From Stictocephala bisonia (taxonomy: Eukaryota > Arthropoda > Insecta > Hemiptera > Membracidae): a DNA stretch of 64,000 nt. Each line of letters begins with the position of its first letter. Positions within the stretch are counted from its first letter, which is position 1. The position numbers and the translations under genes are program-made. Location: positions 124,001-188,000 of the forward strand of contig JAQJVL010000005.1 of assembly GCA_035578905.1 (NCBI GenBank), in the 5' to 3' direction. The notes under the pieces were generated by a model, which saw only the letters and a program-made list of their open reading frames with translations, was not told where the DNA came from and did not search any database. Shown here in pieces: positions 1 through 10,969 of this stretch.

Positions 1-145
1 AATAATTCATTCAGATAATTAATGTTATATACTGTACTAACAACACAACTCTATATCAAAAGTAGCTCTATTTTCTAAAACCAATTACAAAAATAATGCA
101 ATCGCCTTAGTGTGTGTTTAAATTTACACTCCATTAGGGGTACCA
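1..145. other. AT-rich flank, nothing recognised
   Basis: Unique-looking AT-rich sequence before the first tandem array. No gene, RNA or repeat was recognised. Confidence 0.5.
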
Positions 146-1110
146 GCAGCCACATCCAACCAGCAGCCACATCTAACCAGCAGCCACATCCAACCAGCAG
201 CCACATCCAACCAGCAGCCACATCCAACCAGCAGCCACATCCAACCAGCAGCCACATCCAACCAGCAGCCACATCCAACCAGCAGCCACATCCAACCAGC
301 AGCCACATCCAACCAGCAGCCACATCCAACCAGCAGCCACATCCAACCAGCAGCCACATCCAACCAGCAGCCACATCCAACCAGCAGCCACATCCAACCA
401 GCAGCCACAACCAACCAGCAGCCACATCCAACCAGCAGCCACATCCAACCAGCAGCCACATCCAACCAGCAGCCACATCCAACCAGCAGCCACATCCAAC
501 CAGCAGCCACATCCAACCAGCAGCCACATCCAACCAGCAGCCACATCCAACAAGCAGCCACATCCAACCAGCAGCCACATCCAACCAGCAGCCACATCCA
601 AATTCATACCCCATTAGGGGTACCAGCAGCCACATCCAACCAGCAGCCACATCCAACCAGCAGCCACATCCAACCAGCAGCCACATCCAACCAGCAGCAA
701 CATCCAACCAGCAGCCACATCCAACCAGCAGCCACATCCAAATTCATACCCCATTAGGGGTACCAGCAGCCACATCCAACCAGCAGCCACATCCAACCAG
801 CAGCCACATCCAAATTCATACCCCATTAGGGGTACCAGCAGCCACATCCAAATGGAAACCCCATTAGGGGTACCAGCAGCCACATCCAAATTCATACCCC
901 ATTAGGGGTACCAGCAGCCACATCCAAATTCATACCCCATTAGGGGTACCAGCAGCCACATCCAAATTTATACCCCATTAGGGGTACCAGCAGCCACATC
1001 CAAATTCATACCCCATTAGGGGTACCAGCAGCCACATCCAAATGCACACCCTAATAGGGATACCAGCAGCCACATCCAAATTCAAACCCCATTAGGGGTA
1101 ATAGCAGCCA
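146..1110. repeat. Minisatellite, 17-bp unit passing into 38-bp unit
   Basis: The first part is a near-perfect head-to-tail array of the 17-bp unit CCAGCAGCCACATCCAA. From about 600 onward it passes into a 38-bp unit that joins one 17-bp-like block to AATTCATACCCCATTAGGGG. Both unit types alternate between 600 and 850. A few copies carry single changes. The array is open in several frames on both strands because three 17-bp units make 51 bases; the resulting peptides are low-complexity and are not called as genes. The unit closely resembles the end of the inverted-repeat element that follows immediately. Confidence 0.95.
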
Positions 1111-2130
1111 CATCCAAATGCACACCCCTGACAAACCAGTTTGATCTGAACTAGTCAAAATGTCCAAATTCACATCCCTTGACCAAACAGGAATATTTCA
1201 GCAAGTTTTTGACTGTACCTATCTATGACAACTAAGTTTCGGGCCTGCGTTGCAACTCCCCACCCGGCCAAGCAATTCGTAGACATATTACATCAATGTT
1301 TTGGGAGAAGTACTTTCAGCGTTCAGTCTTGCCATAATTAACATATCATTGCAACTAGTCGTGAGTTAAAAATTAAATTTTTCTTAACTAAATGTTTTTG
1401 GACAAAAATTGTTCTTAGCCAAACATGAAACATGTTGGAATAACTTAGTGGCATAAAAAATAGCCTAATAAATTATGTATTTCCCTGTTAATTCCTAAAT
1501 ATTATGTAATTTCCCTGTTAGTTGCTGGTATATTTTTACTAGGTTTCAAGTTTCTTGCTTGCTCAGAACTGAGTTGACTTTATGGACGTAGTTCAGGCAT
1601 ATTTGTGTCACTAAGTGGCAACATTATTTTAAGCCTTGCACCAAAAAAATTTAGCTCCCAACTTGTAAGAATCGATCATGATATATCACGTATCTTTGGT
1701 TGCAGATTTCAACTATCTCAAAGTTGTGTTGTTATTCGGTACGAGCCCAAATCGTTAAACTGTCAAAAATTATTTCACCTTGTTTATTAAATAAACAATA
1801 CTATCATAATACACACATGTTAACGGCCTTGTTATGTTCCAAAGGCATGTAGAATGGTGAACAACTGTCTGCAGAGGCCTCACGGTTGGTTTCCTTGAAA
1901 TCTGACAGTGACTGACTGGAAAGGGGATTAATAATATATTTGAGACATTCTTTAGTTGCACAGGAGAAATGCATCTTACCGTTGAGGTAAACTGTGTCCA
2001 AGGAGGGATGTTCACTGTACAGTCCAGGCCAAAAGGATTGAAGCAGAGCCTAGGGGTGTGAATTTGGACATTTTGTTAGCTCAAACAGAAGTGGTTTGAC
2101 AGAATTGTGAATTTGAATGTGGACACACCC
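1110..2130. mobile_element. Inverted-repeat element (about 1 kb, MITE-like), non-coding
   Basis: The left arm (about 1110-1180) and the reverse complement of the right arm (about 2052-2130) share an interrupted match of about 70-75 bases. It includes the block CAAAATGTCCAAATTCAC at 1157 and, inverted, near 2075, plus a CCACAT(C/T)CAAAT start. The interior is AT-rich with no credible coding sequence; the short open frames in it show no domain. The inverted ends without a transposase suggest a non-autonomous DNA transposon. The family is not recognised and no clean target-site duplication was found, because the left end merges with the minisatellite. Confidence 0.55.
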
Positions 2131-2906
2131 ATAGCCTTAGGCCTAGTTTTTGCCATTTTTTTTTAACGCAACTCCTCCCTTTTTTCATGACTTTTTAAGT
2201 ATCAAAAAATTTACCTCAACTTGTAGTTGTGCAAAGGTATTTATTTTCCAATACACTGACTCTAAAGGGTATTGGAAGTCTTCAAAGTACGTTTTTTCGG
2301 AGTAACATGAAGAAAGATTTCAGACTGGTCGTAAATTAACAGTTGTTCAAATTTAAATACAGTAATGATTTTTATAAAATTGTAACAGCTGTTAGAATAG
2401 TCAAAGTCAAAATTTCATTATTCAAAATTTGTACATGTACAGTTACATACACATACAGACATCGAATGGTGTCAGCTATAGTACTACTTACATGATAGAT
2501 AAACATAATTAAATGACCTTATTTTAAAAGCGCAAGTTCACAACCACCTATCAGTTTATAAAAACTCATCAAAATAATATAAAGTTTTAGTTATAAGTAA
2601 TTGTTTTACTGTTTTTTTTTTTTTTTTTTTTAAGTATAAAACTATCAATTTTTAAAATGTGTTCTGGTAAGCTATTATACAACTTTATACCTGCTACTTC
2701 TGGTTTTTTGAGGTTATTTTTAGATTTATTTGTGGTGCTGCAAGCTGATTGCGATTCCTAGTTAAATAATTGTGCGAAGCCCCCAATTGTGATATTATGA
2801 TGATGTTTATAATATTCAGAATACTATAGATATTCCATAATATAACAGGTTAAGTTTGTATTCAGTGGAATTGTAGTTTGGTTTATGTACTCGTATATAA
2901 AAACGA

Positions 2907-2909
<3 letters not shown>
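2131..2909. other. AT-rich intergenic stretch
   Basis: No gene was recognised. It contains a poly-T run of about 22 bases near 2612-2633. Confidence 0.5.

Positions 2910-2941
<32 letters not shown>
2910..2941. repeat. (TA)n microsatellite, left flank of transposon
   Basis: About 16 TA units directly abut the left end of the outer Tc1/mariner element. The TA at 2940-2941 serves as the target dinucleotide. Confidence 0.95.
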
Positions 2942-2944
<3 letters not shown>

Positions 2945-3479
2945 GGTGATTCATGACGTTCTCCCCCCACTTCTATAGCATATTCTACTACTAAAAACAA
3001 TGAAAAAATGTCATATAAACATAGGTCCAAAAACGCTTCGTTAGCGAGTTACAGCCATCAAAAGATTTCGTCATGGTTCATGGGCAAAAAATGAAATAAT
3101 ATTGTACATAACTTATGGAAAGGTATATTAGGATTGAAATTCCATGATTTCATATGTATTTTCACATGGAAAAGCTAATAAAATAGGTTTGAGAACTGTA
3201 CCTTAAGTAGTTTTTGAGTAATCCGGGTTAAAATTGGGATATTAGGACAAAAAATTCAGTTTTTCTCAGTTTAGTGTACAGAAACGTTGTTAAATTGGTT
3301 ACAAAGGCACACAACTTTCGTACATTATTTGTTTAGAATTTAATTCTGAGTAGATTGATATAAGTTGTGTAAAAAATACTACAGAAATAAGAACAGAAAC
3401 TCAAATTTATCAAATTAAATACATAAATTACCTTAAAAGAACAACAAATTGATTTTCCCAACTTTAGACATGTTTTTTA

Positions 3480-4340
3480 TTACAGTACATGTTCTAAAGT
3501 GAGGCCTCCATTTTCTATGCATTTTAAAGCACGTTTGTGTACTGCTTTTGTTGAATTTCTCAATTTTCTTGGGTGTTCCTTTAGCTGTGTAGCAGAATCC
3601 ATAATACGGGCAGTTAATTCTTCTCGCGAATTAACTCTTGTCTTGTAGACTAGACCTTTCATCCATCCCCAGATACAATAATCCAATGGAGATAGATCTG
3701 GTGATCTTGGTGGCCAAGGGTAAGGCCCTCCACGGCCAATCCATCGTCCAGGAAATTGATCATTCAAGTGAGTAATAACGGCCCGAGAAAAGTGGGGAGG
3801 TGCTCCATCATGCTGGAAGAACAAATTTCGTCTGAGATGCAAAGGAATATCCTCAAGCAGCTGTGGCAACTCATCTTGAAGGAAGTGCAAATAAAACTCA
3901 GCATTTAGTCGTGCAGGTAGTATGAATGGTCCAATCAGCCAATTGTGTATAAGACCACACCAGACATTGACACTAAATCGGTGTTGAAAGTTCTGTTCAA
4001 TTACCTCATGAGGATTTTCTTGAGCCCATGAGTGCTCATTGTGCAAGTTGTTGACCCCATCCCTAGTGAACTGTGCTTCATCAGTAAAGAGAATACGCTT
4101 GTACAGTTGTTGATTAGTATTTAAAAAGTAGCAAAACTCCAAGCGAAGTGGGCCATCCCCCGGCTGTAGATGTTGAACCTTTTGTTTATGAAATGGATGA
4201 AATTGATGTCGCTTGAGTGATCTCCACACAGTTGACTGTGAAACTCCTATCCGCCTAGAGAGACGCCGTGTACTTACACCTGGACTTCGGAGAACAGCGT
4301 TAATAATGTTATTATCATCATGTTGGAAAGCACGTTCATA
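3480..4340 (-). pseudogene. DD41D transposase, 3' (C-terminal) segment
   Basis: This part encodes the HTH and the whole catalytic domain of the outer element's transposase. Upstream of the codon for TVWRSLKRH the frame continues through a recognisable helix-turn-helix (VSTRRLSRRIGVSQSTVW, coded at about 4228-4281) and runs into the inner transposon's end at about 4340. The catalytic motifs are FTDEAQF, then QHDGAPPHF, then SPDLSPLDYCIW. The second and third aspartates are separated by 41 residues. The motif GRGGPYPWPPRSPD before the third aspartate is typical of insect DD34-41D transposases. The true start lies in the separated 5' segment (7437-7623). The frame ends in TAA at 3480. The protein would bind the long TIRs and cut at TA, but it cannot be produced intact from this copy. 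Confidence 0.92.
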
Positions 4341-5271
4341 ACTACAGTCTGTATACGGTAGGGTGGCGCACGGACCCGCCAGCTACCTGTGTCTGTCCTT
4401 TCCTCCCCCCGGCACTCGCGGCTGTTTCCTTAATGAGTCACCAACTAGCCCCTCAAATAGAATTATTAACTTTTTTTACTTTCTCATAATATCTCAATTT
4501 TAATAGAATATTTGTAAAGTACTAACAAAACTAAGAAAAGTGATATAAAACACGATGTGCTTTGATTATAAATAACGAAATGGTCGAAAGTTATTTTTTA
4601 GCCGGAATACTGTATGATTTGTTAAATGTTTTATATTTCTCATAATTCCCTAATCTTGATACAATATTATTTTAAGAGTTCTTTGAAAAAAGGTAGAATA
4701 ATTTAAAACTATGTTATCGCATACTATTTAATCAGCCAAAATATCATTAAATAGGCAACACTACATACTTTACAGTTTATTTGATTAATAAATCAACATT
4801 ATTTTATATTACTCCCAGTAATCTTCTTCAAGCCAAAGTATTTAGTGTCCAGAAGTTGAGCATTTTCCATTTATCTTCCATGTTGTTTCCGTGTGACACT
4901 GAAATAAAACAAAATCGCGCTAAAACCAATATACAATATTTTAAGATTGCAGTTAATTTTTTACCATTCGTTATATTTTATTACTAGTTCTAATGACATT
5001 AAAATGTTTTAAAGCATACATTGAAATGTTACAGTACCCGCTATTCATCAATCATCGCAACCTTATTGTCATGACTAATAAAAAAGTAGTAATATCTTAT
5101 TATACTCTACTTATATTAAAAAAAAAACGTTTAAAGTCTCTGTAAATTTGAAGATAATTATTTTGTTTTACTGTATACTATTATCATATTTTTATACCCT
5201 TTTTGTAATCATATATATTACGTCCAATAAAATTTTCTAGGTAAATAGATTTTATTTTTTATTTTACCTGA

Positions 5272-6738
5272 TTACTCTAGAGGTGACACTCCCAGATCGT
5301 CATCGTCATCGCTGGTATCCCAGTCACTGTCATCCGATTCACCAGGGGCCAGATTAATGACTAGTTCTTGGACACTGACGTCATCAAGTCCTTCGTTTGT
5401 CCAGTCTGCCTCGACTTCTTTCTTGACGTGTTCAACGCATTTGCGCCAATCTTCTGAGGTGAAGGAGTTTACAGCTTCCATAAACAAATCCTGAACATCG
5501 TTCAATTTAAATGTAGTATTCCTTGCTGCTACATACCGCTTCAAAGTTGACCAAACCAGCTCAATTGGATTGTAATTACAGTGGTACGGTGGCAGTCTGA
5601 TTACTTTAAACCCACGCTTACAGGCTTCTTTATCTATTACGTAAGATTTTCTTTGTTCCTTATGCAGCTTTACAAGACTGTATAGTTCTGGCTTCCGCAT
5701 GTCTGGTGAATATGAAATGCCGCGAGTTTTCAGCCATTCCTCCATTTCACACTTTCGTGAGCCAGATGTTGGCGCTTTGTTGGCTACTTGAGAGTGGTAA
5801 GGTGCGTTGTCCATTACTATTGTCGAACCAGCTGGAATAGACTTCAGGAGAACCTCAAAAAACCAACCCTCAAAGACTTCGGAATTCATTTCCTCGTGAT
5901 ATTCGACCGTTTTTTTTGACTGGAATATCAGAGGTGGCGACTTGATCCAGCCGTTAAAGCCTCCTGTATGGCAAATTATTAAACGTTTTCCTTTTCCTAA
6001 AGGGGCATTTACAGAACACTTTACACTGTCATTTGTCCATCCTGAGTCTTTCGAAGTGTTGGCGTTGATCCATGTTTCATCCAGAAAAATAACTTTTTTA
6101 TAGTCAATTTCCCGAATTTTTCGCAAATATCGGCACCTAGCAAGAGCAACTGAGGGTTTCTCCATGAGAACTTTTCTATTGTCTAACTTTTTCCATTTAA
6201 ATCCGATAGTTTTCAAAATTTTTGCCAGTGTTCGTATACAACCATCAAACAAACCCGCTGTTCGTAAACTTACTTTTAACTTTCGGAGGGTAGGGACTTC
6301 TCGGCGTCTGTAGTAGCTAAAAACGTGGTTTCTAATTGCAGTTTTCTCAAAATCGTCTAGCTGTGTAACTATTGACTTGTATGGTTTTCTTCTTCTTGGG
6401 GTAGTAAGCTTAGGGATGGTAGGTCTAGGAGTATTTTGCCTGGATTTATTACTTACAGCTGATTCAGGTATTGGTGATTGATCCGTTTCTTCAAAACTTT
6501 GAGGGTTGACACTAGAGTTTCCTTCATTTTCCACTGCTTGTTTTAGTTGCGACTTGATCCGCACCAATGTTCTTCGTGAAATGGTACATGCGGCGACCAC
6601 TCTTTCAGATACTTTTTTCACATCTAATAATGGACCTTTGTTGTCACGTTCCCGCTCAAAGTAATGTAACACCGATGCAATTATAGTTCTGGCTTGAGAG
6701 TTATAAGTAAACCCACGTTTTTCACTTGATGGTGGCAT
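5272..6738 (-). CDS. DDE transposase, DD82E (Sailor-like) family, apparently intact
   Basis: A protein of 488 residues if it starts at the Met of MPPSSEKRG (6738). A Met 12 codons upstream (6774) is also open but less likely, because family members usually begin close to the HTH. An N-terminal helical region (about residues 10-70, with SERVVAACTISRRTLVRI) looks like the DNA-binding HTH. A basic linker follows, then a second helical domain (about 120-200). The DDE fold shows D220 in FLDETWIN, D310 in VMDNAPYHS and E393 in YNPIELVW. The last two are separated by exactly 82 residues, the spacing described for the Sailor branch of IS630-Tc1-mariner. The tail is strongly acidic (DDSDWDTSDDDDD). 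It sits alone between inverted repeats. The enzyme would excise and reinsert the element at TA. No frameshift or stop was seen, so activity is plausible but untested. Confidence 0.93.
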   Translation of the reverse strand: MPPSSEKRGFTYNSQARTIIASVLHYFERERDNKGPLLDVKKVSERVVAACTISRRTLVRIKSQLKQAVENEGNSSVNPQSFEETDQSPIPESAVSNKSRQNTPRPTIPKLTTPRRRKPYKSIVTQLDDFEKTAIRNHVFSYYRRREVPTLRKLKVSLRTAGLFDGCIRTLAKILKTIGFKWKKLDNRKVLMEKPSVALARCRYLRKIREIDYKKVIFLDETWINANTSKDSGWTNDSVKCSVNAPLGKGKRLIICHTGGFNGWIKSPPLIFQSKKTVEYHEEMNSEVFEGWFFEVLLKSIPAGSTIVMDNAPYHSQVANKAPTSGSRKCEMEEWLKTRGISYSPDMRKPELYSLVKLHKEQRKSYVIDKEACKRGFKVIRLPPYHCNYNPIELVWSTLKRYVAARNTTFKLNDVQDLFMEAVNSFTSEDWRKCVEHVKKEVEADWTNEGLDDVSVQELVINLAPGESDDSDWDTSDDDDDLGVSPLE

Positions 6739-6884
6739 AATCGTGCACAAAAAATTAAAACATTCACTAAACAAAAAAATATCACTTGGAAAAAAATTAA
6801 ACTATTTAAACAATTAAAAAAATAATAAATAAACCAACTATGTGTAATGTATTCGTTACAAGTTATCCCGGGAAGTATCCACAT

Positions 6885-7073
6885 CTAACTGAAAACTACC
6901 CTGGCACCCTGGACAACCATTACTGCTAAGAGTGGTGAATCACCAACCCCTTCGCGGAAAAATATTAGCGCACATATTAGACTACGGTTAGTCATCAACA
7001 AGTTCAATGTCCTAACCAGTCTTGTTGTCCCATGTCCCATATCTGCACACTGCACGATTATGGGAGAAGGCAA
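6885..7073 (-). other. Small open frame upstream of the DD82E transposase, function unknown
   Basis: Sixty-two open codons lie between the transposase start and the right inverted repeat, in a stretch of higher GC than its surroundings. No domain was recognised. It may be part of the transposon's promoter or leader. The frame could be chance. Confidence 0.2.
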
Positions 7074-7436
7074 GAGTACCGTACCTTATTTCAAAGTACT
7101 CTTAAAATAATATCGTATCATGATAACGTTGTATGAGAAATGTAAAACATTTAACAAATCATACAGTATTCCGGCTAAAAAATAACTTTCGACCATTTCG
7201 TTATTTATAATCAAAGCACATCGTGTTTTATATCACTTTTCTTAGTTTTGTTAGTACTTTACAAATGTTCTATTAAAATTGATATATTATGAGAAAGTAA
7301 AAAAAGTTAATAATTCTATTAGAGGGGCTAGTTGGTGACTCATTAAGGAAACAGCCGCGAGTGCCGGGGGGAGGAAAGGACCGACACAGGTAGCTGGCGG
7401 GTCCGTGCGCCACCCTACCGTATACAGACTGTAGTA

Positions 7437-7623
7437 CGAATACTTGGTAGTGATCCTGTATCCCGAAGAGTGAGGAAAGTTTCACGTATTGTTTTGGAAT
7501 CTGGAATCCTCCTATTAGGGTAACGTAGTTCATATTCATCTCTAGCAGCTTTAGCATTACCATTACAATAACCCAAATAAAAACCATATCAGCATATTCT
7601 TCCGATGTAAATACGTAAGGCAT
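7437..7623 (-). pseudogene. DD41D transposase, 5' (N-terminal) segment with frameshift
   Basis: The ATG at 7621-7623 begins MPYVFTSEEYADM, the usual opening of this insect transposase group (an MPY..EEYADM start). After about 13 codons the frame is lost by a one-base change in a T run near 7585-7592. The next frame then continues with YCNGNAKAARDEYELRYPN and RRIPDSKTIRETF, which is the conserved HTH-adjacent region. The segment stops at the inner transposon's right end (7434), and the rest of the gene lies beyond it at 3480-4340. The outer transposase was therefore broken twice, by this shift and by the nested insertion. The order of the two events cannot be read from this copy. Confidence 0.85.
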
Positions 7624-8515
7624 TATTTCACTGACAAAACAACCAATAGACAACTCGCAGAAAACAATTATTATTGCAATGCACTTCACACAAATAGCTT
7701 TTGTAACTTGCAAAACACTACTACAGTACTGTTATACTGTAATGAACAGGTTATGTACAAACCGGATCAGGAAATAATTGTTGATCAGCTGTTGTTCATG
7801 CGTTACCAACTTAGGAAAAAAATTAAACAAATTAGAAAAAGGTTTTGCATACAATATTACGTTGTTATTGGTTGTAAAATGATGCTGGACAATGTTTATT
7901 GTTTATTTTTTTGGATTTATCATTTATTATTTACTCTTAGTTTTATTCTTAATAACAATTATAATAATAATTGCATTTGTTAGACCAAAGCAATGATTTT
8001 GTTTAATTTGTATAGTAATTTCTTTTGCATTAATAATGTATTTAATTTAATAAATTTGAGTTTCTGTTCTTATTTCTGTAGTATTTTTTACACAACTTAT
8101 ATCAATCTACTCAGAATTAAATTCTAAACAAATAATGTACGAAAGTTGTGTGCCTTTGTAACCAATTTAACAACGTTTCTGTACACTAAACTGAGAAAAA
8201 CTGAATTTTTTGTCCTAATATCCCAATTTTAACCCGGATTACTCAAAAACTACTTAAGGTACAGTTCTCAAACCTATTTTATTAGCTTTTCCATGTGAAA
8301 ATACATATGAAATCATGGAATTTCAATCCTAATATACCTTTCCATAAGTTATGTACAATATTATTTCATTTTTTGCCCATGAACCATGACGAAATCTTTT
8401 GATGGCTGTAACTCGCTAACGAAGCGTTTTTGGACCTATGTTTATATGACATTTTTTCATTGTTTTTAGTAGTAGAATATGCTATAGAAGTGGGGGGAGA
8501 ACGTCATGAATCACC

Positions 8516-8518
<3 letters not shown>

Positions 8519-8574
<56 letters not shown>
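8519..8574. repeat. (TA)n microsatellite, right flank of transposon
   Basis: About 28 TA units begin exactly at the right end of the outer Tc1/mariner element, mirroring the run on its left. Confidence 0.95.
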
Positions 8575-8575
<1 letters not shown>

Positions 8576-8692
8576 TATCTGTTTCTCTGTCTATTTCTTC
8601 TTTTTGCATTACTACACCATTCATCTTATCATCAGGAAACTAACAAGTTATGTGATTTTCCCCCAGGGAAGGATTCATTGGGAAAAATTATA

Positions 8693-10969
8693 GATTTTGT
8701 TTATTGGCATTGTACTGTAGATAGAGTCCCGCTCCGTTGGCCTTCAAACTTTCAATGGTAATCTAATTAAGTTATTTTACTTCTTCACTAGTTAAATCCT
8801 GCCTTGCTTTGCTGTGGCTTAGTCTTTATTTTGTTTATTGGCATTGTACTGTAGATAGAGTCCCGCTCCGTTGGCCTTCAAACTTTCAATGGTAATCTAA
8901 TTAAGTTATTTTACTCCTTCACTAGTTAAATCCTGCCTTGCTTTGTTGTTGCTTAGTCTTTATTTTGTTTATTGGCATTGTACTGTAGATAGAGTCCCGC
9001 TCCGTTGGCCTTCAAACTTTCAATGGTAATCTAATTAAGTTATTTTACTTCTTCACTAGTTAAATCCTGCCTTGCTTTGCTGTGGCTTAGTCTTTATTTT
9101 GTTTATTGGCATTGTACTGTAGATAGAGTCCCGCTCCGTTGGCCTTCAAACTTTCAATGTTAATCTAATTAAGTTATTTTACTTCTTCACTAGTTAAATC
9201 CTGCCTTGCTTTGCTGTGGCTTAGTCTTTATTTTGTTTATTGGCATTGTACTGTAGATAGAGTCCCGCTCCGTTGGCCTTCAAACTTTCAATGGTAATCT
9301 AATTAAGTTATTTTACTCCTTCACTAGTTAAATCCTGCCTTGCTTTGCTGTGGCTTAGTCTTTATTTTGTTTATTGGCATTGTACTGTAGATAGAGTCCC
9401 GCTCCGTTGGCCTTCAAACTTTCAATGGTAATCTAATTAAGTTATTTTACTCCTTCACTAGTTAAATCCTGCCTTGCTTTGCTGTGGCTTAGTCTTTATT
9501 TTGTTTATTGGCATTGTACTGTAGATAGAGTCCCGCTCCGTTGGCCTTCAAACTTTCAATGGTAATCTAATTAAGTTATTTTACTCCTTCACTAGTTAAA
9601 TCCTGCCTTGCTTTGCTGTGGCTTAGTCTTTATTTTGTTTATTGGCATTGTACTGTAGATAGAGTCCCGCTCCGTTGGCCTTCAAACTTTCAATGGTAAT
9701 CTAATTAAGTTATTTTACTCCTTCACTAGTTAAATCCTGCCTTGCTTTGCTGTGGCTTAGTCTTTATTTTGTTTATTGGCATTGTACTGTAGATAGAGTC
9801 CCGCTCCGTTGGCCTTCAAACTTTCAATGGTAATCTAATTAAGTTATTTTACTCCTTCACTAGTTAAATCCTGCCTTGCTTTGCTGTGGCTTAGTCTTTA
9901 TTTTGTTTATTGGCATTGTACTGTAGATAGAGTCCCGCTCCGTTGGCCTTCAAACTTTCAATGGTAATCTAATTAAGTTATTTTACTCCTTCACTAGTTA
10001 AATCCTGCCTTGCTTTGCTGTGGCTTAGTCTTTATTTTGTTTATTGGCATTGTACTGTAGATAGAGTCCCGCTCCGTTGGCCTTCAAACTTTCAATGGTA
10101 ATCTAATTAAGTTATTTTACTCCTTCACTAGTTAAATCCTGCCTTGCTTTGCTGTGGCTTAGTCTTTATTTTGTTTATTGGCATTGTACTGTAGATAGAG
10201 TCCCGCTCCGTTGGCCTTCAAACTTTCAATGGTAATCTAATTAAGTTATTTTACTTCTTCACTAGTTAAATCCTGCCTTGCTTTGCTGTGGCTTAGTCTT
10301 TATTTTGTTTATTGGCATTGTACTGTAGATAGAGTCCCGCTCCGTTGGCCTTCAAACTTTCAATGGTAATCTAATTAAGTTATTTTACTCCTTCACTAGT
10401 TAAATCCTGCCTTGCTTTGCTGTGGCTTAGTCTTTATTTTGTTTATTGGCATTGTACTGTAGATAGAGTCCCGCTCCGTTGGCCTTCAAACTTTCAATGG
10501 TAATCTAATTAAGTTATTTTACTTCTTCACTAGTTAAATCCTGCCTTGCTTTGTTGTTGCTTAGTCTTTATTTTGTTTATTGGCATTGTACTGTAGATAG
10601 AGTCCCGCTCCGTTGGCCTTCAAACTTTCAATGGTAATCTAATTAAGTTATTTTACTTCTTCACTAGTTAAATCCTGCCTTGCTTTGCTGTGGCTTAGTC
10701 TTTATTTTGTTTATTGGCATTGTACTGTAGATAGAGTCCCGCTCCGTTGGCCTTCAAACTTTCAATGGTAATCTAATTAAGTTATTTTACTCCTTCACTA
10801 GTTAAATCCTGCCTTGCTTTGCTGTGGCTTAGTCTTTATTTTGTTTATTGGCATTGTACTGTAGATAGAGTCCCGCTCCGTTGGCCTTCAAACTTTCAAT
10901 GGTAATCTAATTAAGTTATTTTACTTCTTCACTAGTTAAATCCTGCCTTGCTTTGCTGTGGCTTAGTCT
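8693..10969. repeat. Satellite, 134-bp unit, 17 copies
   Basis: Head-to-tail units of 134 bp, starting near TTTTGTTTATTGGCATTG and repeating at 8701, 8835, 8969 and so on. The array length of about 2.28 kb gives 17 copies. Units are almost identical. The main variants are ACTTCTTC versus ACTCCTTC and GCTGTGGC versus GTTGTTGC, which recur in several units. No open frame is conserved and no internal inverted repeat was seen. Confidence 0.96.

Larger units (their letters stand above)
4341..7434 (-). mobile_element. Tc1/mariner-type transposon, DD82E (Sailor-like), nested in the DD41D element
   Basis: A 3.09-kb element inserted into the outer transposase gene. Its ends read CTACAGTCTGTATACGGTAG and the reverse complement. 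The terminal inverted repeats run about 360 bases (about 4341-4700 and 7075-7434) and differ by few substitutions in their outer parts. TA lies next to both ends, with one extra A on the left (TA-A-CTACAG versus CTGTAG-TA). It carries one long uninterrupted transposase frame. The near-identical ends and open frame point to a recent insertion, younger than the outer element. Confidence 0.92.
2942..8518 (-). mobile_element. Tc1/mariner-type transposon, DD41D lineage (outer element)
   Basis: A 5.58-kb element flanked by TA on both sides, beginning CAGGGTGATTCATGACG and ending in its reverse complement. The terminal inverted repeats are long, about 484 bases (2942 to about 3425, and about 8035 to 8518), and nearly identical. 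The minus strand encodes a transposase with an HTH region and D, D, D residues spaced DD41D, as seen in the rosa/Visitor-type branch of the IS630-Tc1-mariner superfamily. The gene is split by an inserted second transposon (about 4341-7434) and also carries a one-base frameshift near its 5' end, so this copy is not autonomous. Both flanks are TA microsatellites. Confidence 0.93.

Noticed and set aside
112..867. Long open frames (up to 251 codons) in the 17/38-bp array on both strands
   Set aside because: Three 17-bp units give a 51-base period, so stops are avoided by periodicity. Products are pure repeats with no domain or gene context.
1605..2015. Small frames inside the first inverted-repeat element
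   Set aside because: They lack any motif and overlap on both strands in a non-coding MITE-like element.
4378..4430. Host promoter-like GC patch (also inverted at about 7345-7400)
   Set aside because: It is part of the inverted repeats of the DD82E element, present in both arms.
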